A stretch of DNA of 64,000 nucleotides from Lachnospiraceae bacterium YSB2008 (GTDB lineage: Bacteria > Bacillota > Clostridia > Lachnospirales > Lachnospiraceae), in contig JHWR01000001.1 in assembly GCA_000687655.1 (NCBI GenBank), positions 277,765 to 341,764 on the forward strand, in the 5' to 3' direction. The notes under the pieces are model-generated. The model was given only the letters and a program-made list of their open reading frames with translations. It was not told the DNA's origin and made no database searches. Both the position numbers and the translations under genes were made by a program. This document shows positions 34,458 through 43,305 of this stretch, piece by piece. The stretch's first letter is position 1; every line of letters starts with the position of its first letter.

Positions 34458-35933
34458 TTATTTACTGAACTTTTTGTGAATAATCTCTCCCACACCGGCC
34501 ACAGGATTCTTCAGCATCTTCCTGAGCTTTGCATTTGACTCTTCCAGATTTCTGATATGATCCTCTTTAAGTCGGAAGTCTTCTTCCAATCCGGCAAACG
34601 AAATATTCTTCTTTGCAAAATGCTTTGTTATCTGATACTTCCAGTCTTCTCCGTATATCTTTTGCTGGAACTTATCTTCAAGAGCGGCATACTTCTGCCT
34701 CTCATCATCAGTGATTCCAAGTCTTTCCAGAAGTTCATTCAGCGGGAGCTTCTTTTCAATCTCTGAATGATCCTGATAGAAATATAGGCATGCCCTGTAT
34801 TTCAGATAATTTATAGGCATGACCTTATCATATATCCATTCATAGTCTATAAGATAAAGCTGACCATCGGCGTCTTCCTCAGACAAATCATCTTTAACAT
34901 ATATATAATTTGAGAATATAGAATCCACATTTGAAATCTTTGGATTTCCATCCTCATCCAGCATCTCAGCGCCAAAATCAAGAACTCGGTCTAATGCAGA
35001 CTTTATAAGCCGGAAAGCATCATCCTTCGACTCCGTATCACGTATCTCTTCAGCGAGCTTCTTATCAAGGGCAATGCCTTCAAGATAAGGGAACCTTATA
35101 GTTTCATCATCTACGAGTTCATATGAAACAGGCTTTATAGCCTTATAAAGCTTACCCGCCCTGTCATAATTCTCGACTATTCTTTTTATATGAGTCTTTG
35201 CGTCTTCTCCGTCCGCCTTTTTATCGACATACATCTTATCGCCGACTCTTTTTATGTATGTATCTACTCTGTATTCAGGTGCGCGCTCTGTGTTAAATCT
35301 GGCGTAGAGAACTCCATCTGAAACTAACGCCTTGTTTTCAACTTCAGCAGCCTCAGAAACAGATTTCCTGAACACGAGCAGATAGGCATTTACAAAGCTT
35401 TCCCAGAGTCCTTCCCCTATGAGTTCCTGCATTGCTGCAGCCTCATCGAAGATTACATATCTGTCTTTCTCAAAGGATGGGGTAAAAGAAGCCGGATTGA
35501 TATGCTTCTCCTCTATGAAATCCTTCCTGAATATCGCACGTGGGAGTCTGGCATCCGGATATGGGTAATATGTCTCAATAAGACTTAAGCCATAAGACTC
35601 CATTTCCTTTATATCCTTAAGAGATATAGTCGCTGAGTCCTTCCCGGTTATGCTTCCAAAGAATTCACCTGTCGATTCATTTGCAACTCCGGAATAATAC
35701 TTGAGGGCAAACTTATTGTCAGCTGCAACTATCAGTGTGCCATTCTCGACCAGATGACTCACTGCGTTGCGTACAACTTCCATCACATCCAGAGGCACTT
35801 CCGGTATTATGACTATATTGTCATATTCACCCTCTATCTCACATTCCTCAGTAATAAAGAGAGTCTCCCCTGCAAGCTCATACCATGACAGAATATTCTT
35901 ATGTATCATTTTCAATTCATCTGAATATATCAT
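34458..35933 (-). CDS. Methyltransferase-like/kinase-like fusion with C-terminal coiled coil (WbdD-like architecture)
   Basis: The start is set at ATG 35933 (MIYSDELKMIHKNIL) after GGGGTG; an in-frame TTG lies 21 bases earlier. 491 residues. Residues about 35-150 resemble the second half of a class I methyltransferase (ENGTLIVAADNKFALKYYSG, ETYYPYPDARLPRAIF), but the GxGxG SAM motif is absent. Residues 200-400 resemble a kinase/phosphotransferase fold (YIKRVGDKMYVDKKADGEDA, ISNVDSIFSNYIYV, LYLIDYEW). The C-terminus (RLKEDHIRNLEESNAKLRKM) is a likely coiled coil. It directly follows wzm-wzt; the order recalls WbdD, which caps O-antigen chains before ABC export. Confidence 0.7.
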   Translation of the reverse strand: MIYSDELKMIHKNILSWYELAGETLFITEECEIEGEYDNIVIIPEVPLDVMEVVRNAVSHLVENGTLIVAADNKFALKYYSGVANESTGEFFGSITGKDSATISLKDIKEMESYGLSLIETYYPYPDARLPRAIFRKDFIEEKHINPASFTPSFEKDRYVIFDEAAAMQELIGEGLWESFVNAYLLVFRKSVSEAAEVENKALVSDGVLYARFNTERAPEYRVDTYIKRVGDKMYVDKKADGEDAKTHIKRIVENYDRAGKLYKAIKPVSYELVDDETIRFPYLEGIALDKKLAEEIRDTESKDDAFRLIKSALDRVLDFGAEMLDEDGNPKISNVDSIFSNYIYVKDDLSEEDADGQLYLIDYEWIYDKVMPINYLKYRACLYFYQDHSEIEKKLPLNELLERLGITDDERQKYAALEDKFQQKIYGEDWKYQITKHFAKKNISFAGLEEDFRLKEDHIRNLEESNAKLRKMLKNPVAGVGEIIHKKFSK

Positions 35934-35969
35934 CGATACACCCCATTTTTGCAACGAATCAATCGACTT

Positions 35970-37178
35970 TTATTCCACCGTTACCACTGAATTCATATCA
36001 TAATAACCAACTGTATCTTTCGAAGATACAACGGAAATCGAAGTCACATCATACAGTCTGTGATAAACCCTAAGCTCATACTCTTCAAATCTGGTGCAGC
36101 CCAGTGATATGAGATACTCACCACCCTGCAGATCTATCTTCTGCGTGAATGTTACCGTTTTTTCTTCTCCCGCCTTCAGCGGTCCGACGTCACACTTCTC
36201 CATCATGGTATTCGTACCGGTGACATCGATTCCTTTTATATTTCTGATTGTCAAAGCAACTATAGGTGCTTCAACATCCTGATTAGCATGAATCTTTACT
36301 TTGACAGTAAATGAACTGCCCTTCATGTATGTAGTAGTCTCCCTGCCCGTATCGTCAAGGAAAGTATAATCTGTTATCTCAACCTTCTTATCGCCGTAAT
36401 CCTGAGTACCACCTTCGTCACGCTTCAGTTTTCCGTCTTCACTCTGTCCTACGAGAATCTGCTTATAGAGATCGATAGTATCCTTCGGTGTCCCGTCTGA
36501 AACAAGCTCACCCTTATTAAGAAGTATGGCTCTGTCGCAGTACTTCTCTATGCTTGAAAGATCGTGGCTTACGAAAAGAATAGTCTTTCCTGCATTTTTA
36601 AATTCTTCGAACTTCTGGTAGCACTTAGCCTGGAAGAATACATCCCCGACAGAAAGTGCTTCATCGACTATGAGTATCTCGGGATCGACATTGATTGCAA
36701 CAGCAAATGCAAGGCGCACGAACATACCTGAGGAATATGTCTTAACAGGCTGATATACATATTCGCCTATATCAGCGAACTTCAGAATATCATCCAGCTT
36801 TTCATCAACTTCTTCCTTTGACATTCCTATCATGGTACCGTTCAGATATATATTCTCTATACCTGTGTACTCCTGATTGAAGCCTGCACCAAGTTCGAGC
36901 AACGCCGAAATCCTGCCGTTAACCTCTACCTCTCCTGAAGTCGGGCTAACAACTCCTGTTATGATTTTGAGGATAGTCGACTTACCGGCACCGTTAGTTC
37001 CTATGATGCCTATACACTCACCCTTTGCCACATCGAAGCTGACACCGTTAAGTGCATTATGCTTCTTATATTTGGACACAAAGCTAAGCCCTAGGGCGTC
37101 ATAGATTCTGTCCATCTTAGAGCCATAGAGCTTATACATCTTATGTATGTTTTTTACTGAAATCGCATTTTCTGACAT
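35970..37178 (-). CDS. wzt: Polysaccharide ABC exporter ATPase with C-terminal carbohydrate-binding domain (Wzt)
   Basis: 402 residues. N-terminal ABC domain: Walker A GTNGAGKST, signature YSSGMFVRLAFAVA, Walker B EILIVDEALSVGD, and H-loop FVSHDLSS. The C-terminal ~150 residues form a Wzt_C-type beta domain (KVEITDYTFLDDTGRETTTY onward) that in Wzt proteins recognises the capped polymer before export. It pairs with the Wzm gene 74 bp upstream and is followed by the WbdD-like gene, suggesting a capped-chain, ABC-dependent export pathway. Confidence 0.92.
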   Translation of the reverse strand: MSENAISVKNIHKMYKLYGSKMDRIYDALGLSFVSKYKKHNALNGVSFDVAKGECIGIIGTNGAGKSTILKIITGVVSPTSGEVEVNGRISALLELGAGFNQEYTGIENIYLNGTMIGMSKEEVDEKLDDILKFADIGEYVYQPVKTYSSGMFVRLAFAVAINVDPEILIVDEALSVGDVFFQAKCYQKFEEFKNAGKTILFVSHDLSSIEKYCDRAILLNKGELVSDGTPKDTIDLYKQILVGQSEDGKLKRDEGGTQDYGDKKVEITDYTFLDDTGRETTTYMKGSSFTVKVKIHANQDVEAPIVALTIRNIKGIDVTGTNTMMEKCDVGPLKAGEEKTVTFTQKIDLQGGEYLISLGCTRFEEYELRVYHRLYDVTSISVVSSKDTVGYYDMNSVVTVE

Positions 37179-37252
37179 TATGTCTTTATCTCACTTTTAT
37201 GCTGCAGGAATTTATATCCTTGCATTTATTAATATCCACGAAACCATTACAT

Positions 37253-38062
37253 TTACAAAAGATCAGCGAAACTAGGCTTTGATCTCTTGTAAACTCTCGC
37301 TCCGAACATGAACAGAAGTATGGTCACCACCCAGAAGTAAAGAGTCCAGAGAGGTCTCGAATTCCAGAAGAAATTCTTGTAGAGAAGCGCATCTCTGTAT
37401 CCTTCTGTTATGTAATAAAATGGATTGAGCTTAAATACCATATGAAGCTTCGGACTGAGCATGTCACTTGCGCTCCACATGATAGGCGTGATCCAGACAC
37501 CTATCTGTATTACAAATATGTTGATGATCTGCTTCACATCTCTGGCAAATACAACCATGGATGAGAAGAGATATGAAAGTCCCAGTACAAGCACGAAGCT
37601 ACAGAACATATAGTATACAATCTGGAGGTCATAAACATCCGGCATAAATCCGTAAAGTGCAAGTATTATGAGGGTTACCAGTGCAAAGAATATATGCACA
37701 TAAAACGCCGATACTATCTTCACAAAAGGAAGTATGCTTATATTGAACACAACCTGCTTAACCAGATAACTGTAATCCGTAAATGCAGTCGCTCCTCCGG
37801 ATAGAGAATCCGCTATGAAGAACCATGGCATGAGTCCTGCAACAAGGTAGATTACATATGGATACTCTCCTACCGTTCCTCGTCTGAGTCCTACCTGGAA
37901 TACAAACCAGTAAACAAGCACAGTAACAACAGGCTGTATGAATGCCCATACAACGCCGAGGTAGGATCCTGCAAACTTCATCTTGAAGTCATTTCTTGCA
38001 AGAGACTGTGACAGCTTCCAGTTCTTTATTATGTTTTTAATAATGTCTATCGAACTTTTCAT
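37253..38062 (-). CDS. wzm: Polysaccharide ABC exporter permease (Wzm)
   Basis: 269 residues with six membrane helices of the ABC-2 polysaccharide-export type. The N-terminal amphipathic segment ARNDFKMKFAGSYLGVVWAF is typical of Wzm/TagG, as is LNPFYYITEGYRDALLYKNF near the end. With the Wzt ATPase it exports a lipid-linked polysaccharide. It sits between rfbC and wzt in the operon. The ribosome binding site is weak. The polymer could be a teichoic-acid-like or O-antigen-like wall polysaccharide. Confidence 0.92.
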   Translation of the reverse strand: MKSSIDIIKNIIKNWKLSQSLARNDFKMKFAGSYLGVVWAFIQPVVTVLVYWFVFQVGLRRGTVGEYPYVIYLVAGLMPWFFIADSLSGGATAFTDYSYLVKQVVFNISILPFVKIVSAFYVHIFFALVTLIILALYGFMPDVYDLQIVYYMFCSFVLVLGLSYLFSSMVVFARDVKQIINIFVIQIGVWITPIMWSASDMLSPKLHMVFKLNPFYYITEGYRDALLYKNFFWNSRPLWTLYFWVVTILLFMFGARVYKRSKPSFADLL

Positions 38063-38115
38063 ATTGTTAACGTTTCATCAATTGGCATGTCCAAATATGC
38101 CATGCCCTTTCATCA

Positions 38116-38682
38116 TTACTTATTTGACTTATAATCACTTATTCCGCTCCATTTATGATCCTTATCAGAGATTATAAGGTCATCTTTTGTCATTCCTTCA
38201 GGCATAGGCCACTCAACTCCTATATCCGGATCAGACCAAAGAAGCCCTCCCTCATCATTCGGATGATAGAAATCTGTACACTTATAACAGAACTCAGCAG
38301 TCTCTGAAAGAACTATGAAACCATGTGCGAAGTTCTTTGGAATGAAGAACTGCTTCTTGTTCTCAGCAGAAAGCCTTACTCCGAACCACTTTCCGAAAGT
38401 CTCACTTCCTTCTCTGAGATCAACAGCCACATCAAACACTTCACCGGATACAACTCTTACCAGCTTATCCTGTGGGAAGTTTATCTGGAAATGGAGTCCT
38501 CTCAGAACGCCCTTCTTGGACATGGACTGATTGTCCTGTACGAAAACCTGATCAATCCCTGCCTCTTTAAAATCATTATAGTTATATGTCTCCATAAAGT
38601 AACCGCGCTCGTCACCAAACACAGTCGGAGTAATAACCTTTAAGCCTTCTATCTCACATGTTTCAACTGTAATCTTACCCAT
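38116..38682 (-). CDS. rfbC: dTDP-4-dehydrorhamnose 3,5-epimerase
   Basis: The start is set at ATG 38682 (MGKITVETCEIEGLKVI) with AGAGGG upstream. 188 residues, usual for RmlC. Family motifs: FGDERGYFMETYNYNDF, FVQDNQSMSKKGVLRGLHFQ (catalytic His) and KNFAHGFIVLSE. It epimerises C3 and C5 of dTDP-4-keto-6-deoxyglucose on the way to dTDP-L-rhamnose. RmlA, B and D are not in this window, so they must be elsewhere. Its place beside Wzm/Wzt suggests rhamnose in the exported polymer. Confidence 0.93.
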   Translation of the reverse strand: MGKITVETCEIEGLKVITPTVFGDERGYFMETYNYNDFKEAGIDQVFVQDNQSMSKKGVLRGLHFQINFPQDKLVRVVSGEVFDVAVDLREGSETFGKWFGVRLSAENKKQFFIPKNFAHGFIVLSETAEFCYKCTDFYHPNDEGGLLWSDPDIGVEWPMPEGMTKDDLIISDKDHKWSGISDYKSNK

Positions 38683-38698
38683 GATGTTATCCCTCTTT

Positions 38699-39916
38699 CT
38701 ATAATGCCTTAATACGATTGATAGCTTCAACCGTATTCTCGTAGCTTCCGAAAGCTGTCAGTCTGAAGTATCCTTCACCGCTCGGTCCGAATCCTGAACC
38801 AGGAGTTCCGACTACATTTGCATTTTCAAGAAGGAAGTCGAAGAATTCCCATGAAGTCATGTTGTCAGGAGTCTTAAGCCAGATGTAAGGAGCGTTAACA
38901 CCGCCGTATACACTGTAACCAGCTTCAGCAAGTCCATTCTTGATGTACGCTGCATTCTTCATGTAGTAAGCTATCTGCTCACCTGTCTGCTTCTGACCTT
39001 CTTCAGAGAATACTGCCTCACCGGCCTTCTGTATTATGTAAGGAGCACCGTTGAACTTGGTTCCGTGACGTCTTGCCCAGAGATCACGGAGCATTACTCC
39101 GTCATCAGTCTTTATCTCCTTTGGTACTACAGTATAACCAAGACGTGTTCCTGTGAAGCCTGCATTCTTTGAGAAACTTCTGATTTCGATAGCGCAGGTT
39201 CTTGCGCCTTCACACTCATAGATCGAATGAGGTACTCCCTCTTCACTTATATATGCTTCGTAAGCAGCATCATAAACTATAACTGCCTTGTGCTCATTTG
39301 CGTAATCAACCCACTCCTGCAGTCTTGCCTTTGTTATGGAAGCACCTGTAGGATTGTTAGGGAAGCAGAGATATATGAGGTCCGGAACCTCTGTAGGCAG
39401 ACTTGCTACGAAGTCATTGTCTGCAGTACATGGCATGTATATAACATTGCTCCAGAGGCCTGTTGCCGCATCATATGTGCCAGTCCTTCCACCCATTACA
39501 TTTGTATCAACATAAACAGGATAAACAGGATCACATACTGCAACCTTAGTATCTCTTGAAAAGATTTCCTGAATATTACCTGAGTCAGATTTTGCACCGT
39601 CGCTGATGAATATCTCATCTGCTTCTACCTGAGCTCCGAGTGGCTTAAATACCTTATCTCTTATAGTCTCGCGAAGGAATTCATATCCAAGATCAGGAGC
39701 ATATCCCTTAAATGTATCGGCACTTGCCATCTCATCAACTGCGCTGTGAAGTGCATTTATAACTGCAGGGCAGAGTGGCTGCGTAACATCACCTATACCA
39801 AGTCTGATGATCTTCTTATCAGGATTTGCCTCTGTGAAAGCAGAAACCTTCTTTGCTATAGTTGAGAAGAGGTAACTTCCCGGAAGCTTCAAATAATCTT
39901 CATTTACTTTGAACAT
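38699..39916 (-). CDS. dapL: LL-diaminopimelate aminotransferase
   Basis: A 405-residue PLP enzyme of aminotransferase class I, start ATG 39916 after GGAGGAATAGTT. DapL features include LGIGDVTQPLCPAVINAL, FKGYAPDLGYEFLRETIRDK, FISDGAKSDSGNIQEIFS, and the PLP lysine region IEIRSFSKNAGFTGTRLGYT. It makes LL-diaminopimelate from tetrahydrodipicolinate in one step, feeding lysine and peptidoglycan. It lies inside the polysaccharide operon between DUF2142 and rfbC, which is unusual for an amino-acid gene but keeps wall precursor supply in the same transcript. Confidence 0.95.
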   Translation of the reverse strand: MFKVNEDYLKLPGSYLFSTIAKKVSAFTEANPDKKIIRLGIGDVTQPLCPAVINALHSAVDEMASADTFKGYAPDLGYEFLRETIRDKVFKPLGAQVEADEIFISDGAKSDSGNIQEIFSRDTKVAVCDPVYPVYVDTNVMGGRTGTYDAATGLWSNVIYMPCTADNDFVASLPTEVPDLIYLCFPNNPTGASITKARLQEWVDYANEHKAVIVYDAAYEAYISEEGVPHSIYECEGARTCAIEIRSFSKNAGFTGTRLGYTVVPKEIKTDDGVMLRDLWARRHGTKFNGAPYIIQKAGEAVFSEEGQKQTGEQIAYYMKNAAYIKNGLAEAGYSVYGGVNAPYIWLKTPDNMTSWEFFDFLLENANVVGTPGSGFGPSGEGYFRLTAFGSYENTVEAINRIKAL

Positions 39917-39953
39917 AACTATTCCTCCATGTAAATATATAATTAACTACTTT

Positions 39954-42200
39954 TTATTGTACGAGGTACAGGCATACGCCCAACACATTAGGTGCAAGCA
40001 TAAGAGCCGCTATCAGAACATCCCTTACGTATGTCATAGGGCATCCCAAAACTGTTTTCCTCGTTATACTATCAAGTTTAGGCATTCTGTCAAGTAATAC
40101 CCCTGCCGACCACCTTGTACATGCAAACAGTACAGGGAATACTGCAGGTAAGATGTACCTGGCCTGACAGCCATATACGGTCTCAACTCCGACCGGTGTG
40201 AACATTATATACATCGAGAACGCTGCCATAAATCCGACTACATAGTAAACAGCCAGCACGCCTAATCGATACCACCAAGGGAACTTGGCAGGTTCTTTCC
40301 TATTAACGGATATGAAAGCACATACCACAAGTACTATCGCGCCATACACTCCTATCTTCATGCTTCCCAAATATCCAAGCCTGTTGAACCAGGCAGTTCT
40401 TTCGTAAAATGGATTCAGATAAGTATTCAGGAACTTAACGATTACCATAATTCCATGTGCAGGATTAGCCATGAATTCACTGTACTGGCTCGCTGCATTT
40501 ACACCTTCACCGCCTCTTGCATCTCCTGTACCAAGTCCCGGCATAAGCGTACTTATTAGCACCATCAGAACCGGAAGTATAAGTGTAAAGAGTATCAGGA
40601 GCTTATACAGCCAGTAGTGCTTCTTCTCCTTAAACTTGTACATAGGCATGAAAAACGCAACCATGAAAAGTGGAAAGTATATCGGCTTCGATACATTTGA
40701 TATAAGGAGTATTATCGCTATCGCCAAAGCTTTTCTAAGAGTGAGAAATGATTCTGTATCCTGCTTTTCCCCGAAGAAGAGACTGAGCCCCAGCATCATG
40801 CACCCCAGGAGCCATATATCATAAGAATAGCTGGATGCAAGGAACATAACCTCCGGTATCGCTGCCATCATAAAGACAGTCATGCTTCCACTTTTCAGTG
40901 CCTTCATAGAAATGTAAGTAACTATGGCCAGAAACAGCACAGTTCCCCATCTTCCTAACATGAACTTTATGCTCCATGGAAGGTGAAAGAGTTTTCCAAG
41001 GAAGTAAGGTATCACAGACGTTATGTATGATATATTCTTAATCCTTATAACTTCCTGTATATTTCCGGCTCCCACATAGAAATGCTCTCTTTCCATGTCG
41101 CTTCTGAATTTTGCAATACCATTGCTCACATCATAATCAAATGCGTGGCTTCCGATAAGAGCTGATCTAGCTTCTATAATGTCATCCCACTCACCAAGAC
41201 TTACCCTTCTCTCCAGGGCTGAAGAAATAAAAACTACCTTTTCATAATGATCCTGATCATCAAGATTAAGTCCCGACGTAGGTGGTGCCATAAAACTGAA
41301 AACAGTTCCTATAGTGAGTACGACAAGAGTACCCATAATCTCAATTCTTCTGATAAAAATATCTCTCATGAATATGATCATGTAGATAAATGTAACAGGA
41401 AGGAAGATTGCTCCGATAACCGGCATCCCGAAATCAATACCCATTATAGCAGTAAGGATAACTGCTATTATCATGGATACGATAAAGCAAACTACAAATC
41501 CTTCAAGGTGTTTCTGTATCTGCTTCCAATTATCACTTACAAAATGTAAAAATCTCTTTATACCTTCTGATATTTTTAAAGCAATAAACCTAAGCGGTTT
41601 TATAAATGTAAAGCAGAGGCCGGCCAACGGAGCCATAACGATTGCAGCAATTAATGCAAATATAAAGAGCTTACTTGAGTCATCCGGTATGGACACATAA
41701 ACCATAGGCATTGAAAAGCTTTCGTCGATATATGCTCTGGCATGTATTTTGTCACGACTGAGTATTTCTTTAACGCCTTCATCTGCTCTTTCAATATTGA
41801 AGCGTATATATGCTCCTCTCTTTTCCCAGATACATCCTTCTGAAAAAACCGGCATATCATTCTCATCGAGAATTTCGCATCTAATAAGTTCATCTTTCTC
41901 CGCAGCGTTCTGAAATCTTATTATGATATTGTCGATAACACTGTCTTCGTAACCTGTCTTATCTATGAATATATCAAGATATGCATCTTCTTCAATGATG
42001 TCATAATAGCAATCAGTATCACGCGTTTCATGGGGTCGGACATTATATCCTGAAGAATCCAGCGTAATGTCGCCACTATACCATACGCCGGTCACTAAAT
42101 GCTCATCTTTTCCAAAAAAGAAAGCCATAGAAACACCCGCAAGCAGGAATATCAAAGTCGTAATTATGAATAATATCAATCTATTTTTCTTTTGATTCAT
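39954..42200 (-). CDS. DUF2142 multispanning membrane protein
   Basis: 748 residues: an N-terminal signal-anchor helix, an extracytoplasmic beta-rich domain (about 35-170) and then about eleven membrane helices. The conserved loop FMAPPTSGLNLDDQDHYEKV near 310 is typical of DUF2142, a family of predicted GT-C-like enzymes in cell-surface polymer loci. The first codons overlap the DUF2304 gene by 4 nt. The likely role is transfer of sugar from a polyprenyl-phosphate donor outside the membrane (inference). Confidence 0.85.
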   Translation of the reverse strand: MNQKKNRLILFIITTLIFLLAGVSMAFFFGKDEHLVTGVWYSGDITLDSSGYNVRPHETRDTDCYYDIIEEDAYLDIFIDKTGYEDSVIDNIIIRFQNAAEKDELIRCEILDENDMPVFSEGCIWEKRGAYIRFNIERADEGVKEILSRDKIHARAYIDESFSMPMVYVSIPDDSSKLFIFALIAAIVMAPLAGLCFTFIKPLRFIALKISEGIKRFLHFVSDNWKQIQKHLEGFVVCFIVSMIIAVILTAIMGIDFGMPVIGAIFLPVTFIYMIIFMRDIFIRRIEIMGTLVVLTIGTVFSFMAPPTSGLNLDDQDHYEKVVFISSALERRVSLGEWDDIIEARSALIGSHAFDYDVSNGIAKFRSDMEREHFYVGAGNIQEVIRIKNISYITSVIPYFLGKLFHLPWSIKFMLGRWGTVLFLAIVTYISMKALKSGSMTVFMMAAIPEVMFLASSYSYDIWLLGCMMLGLSLFFGEKQDTESFLTLRKALAIAIILLISNVSKPIYFPLFMVAFFMPMYKFKEKKHYWLYKLLILFTLILPVLMVLISTLMPGLGTGDARGGEGVNAASQYSEFMANPAHGIMVIVKFLNTYLNPFYERTAWFNRLGYLGSMKIGVYGAIVLVVCAFISVNRKEPAKFPWWYRLGVLAVYYVVGFMAAFSMYIMFTPVGVETVYGCQARYILPAVFPVLFACTRWSAGVLLDRMPKLDSITRKTVLGCPMTYVRDVLIAALMLAPNVLGVCLYLVQ

Positions 42201-42580
42201 TTTCCCTTTTTAATCCTTACACCGGATCTGTCCTTCTCTTTTTTATCCTTAAGCATTCTCTCTTTTATAGCTATCTCCTCAGTCAGCTCATTAATCTTGT
42301 TATCGAGCTCCGAGATTTTAAGAGTAATTGAAAAACTGTAGATCAGTAGTATAAAGATCATGAAAAGATATATAAGATTTACCGGAGATATTACTCCCAT
42401 GACTTTGGCCAACCATATAGCTATCCCCGGGAATATACTCAATATAAGAAGCAGGATGGCAAATACCAGCCAAAATATAGATACATCTATACGAAGCTTG
42501 GCTTTTCTTATCTTCCTGATTATGTAGAATATAGTCAAAAAAGAAAAGACTATAAGAAATATTCTTAGAATAAGTGACAT
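42197..42580 (-). CDS. DUF2304 membrane protein
   Basis: The start is set at ATG 42580 (MSLILRIFLIVFSFL) with AAGGTGGGG upstream, directly after the GT2 stop. 127 residues, three membrane helices and a basic C-terminal coiled-coil-like tail (SELDNKINELTEEIAIKERM). DUF2304 proteins regularly follow DPM1-like GT2 enzymes and are thought to hold them at the membrane or flip the product. It overlaps the DUF2142 gene by 4 nt, suggesting that the three act together. Confidence 0.85.
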   Translation of the reverse strand: MSLILRIFLIVFSFLTIFYIIRKIRKAKLRIDVSIFWLVFAILLLILSIFPGIAIWLAKVMGVISPVNLIYLFMIFILLIYSFSITLKISELDNKINELTEEIAIKERMLKDKKEKDRSGVRIKKGK

Positions 42581-42581
42581 G

Positions 42582-43274
42582 CTACCCCACCTTCTTTCTG
42601 AAAGCCTGAACAAGCAATATGGAAGTCATCATTTTAAACATATACGATATGGATTTAGAGATCGTAAGGTAGCTCTTTCCTGCCTCCCTCTCCTTCATCT
42701 CAACCTGTACCTCAGATACTTTAAAATCATTTCTTATCAGATATGATATAGTATCCGGTTCCGGTCCGTAGTTGATATCCTTTGAAAAGATTTCCATACA
42801 TTTTCTGTTGTACATTCTCATACCGGATGTAGGATCTTTGATAGTCTTTCCTGTAGTAATCTTGATGGCCAGAGAAATCATACTGCTCCCAAGCATTCGA
42901 AGCGATGCCGGTTTCTTCTCAGTAGCGAATCTGGATCCTATTACTATGTCATAACCCATCTCAATCTCTTCATATATATCTGATATATAATCCGATATGT
43001 GCTGTCCATCAGCATCGAACTGAACAATGTAATCATAGCCTTTTCTGTAAGCGTACTTCATTCCTGCAATGAAACCACACTCCAGTCCCAGATTGACCGG
43101 GAAAGTCATGACATGATATCCTCTTTTTTTACACACAGCCAGAGTATTATCTTTAGAGCCATCATTTACTATGAGATAATCGTAGTAAGGATGATTTTCT
43201 CTCAGGTCGTCTACAACCTTTTCTATACTCTCGGCCTCATTGTAGGCCGGTATTAAAACCAATACTTTCTTCAT
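42582..43274 (-). CDS. GT2 glycosyltransferase, polyprenyl-phosphate mannosyltransferase-like
   Basis: 230 residues, soluble GT-A enzyme. Motifs are VLIPAYNEAESIEKVV, LIVNDGSKDNT, VQFDADGQH (DxD metal site) and IGSRFATEKK. The short length without a membrane domain fits dolichol-phosphate-mannose-synthase-like enzymes that make polyprenyl-phosphate sugars. The neighbouring DUF2304 and DUF2142 genes would act as membrane partner and acceptor transferase. The start ATG follows GAAGAGAAGAT. Confidence 0.88.
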   Translation of the reverse strand: MKKVLVLIPAYNEAESIEKVVDDLRENHPYYDYLIVNDGSKDNTLAVCKKRGYHVMTFPVNLGLECGFIAGMKYAYRKGYDYIVQFDADGQHISDYISDIYEEIEMGYDIVIGSRFATEKKPASLRMLGSSMISLAIKITTGKTIKDPTSGMRMYNRKCMEIFSKDINYGPEPDTISYLIRNDFKVSEVQVEMKEREAGKSYLTISKSISYMFKMMTSILLVQAFRKKVG

Positions 43275-43305
43275 ATCTTCTTCTCTTCAAATCGTAATAA
43301 GAACT

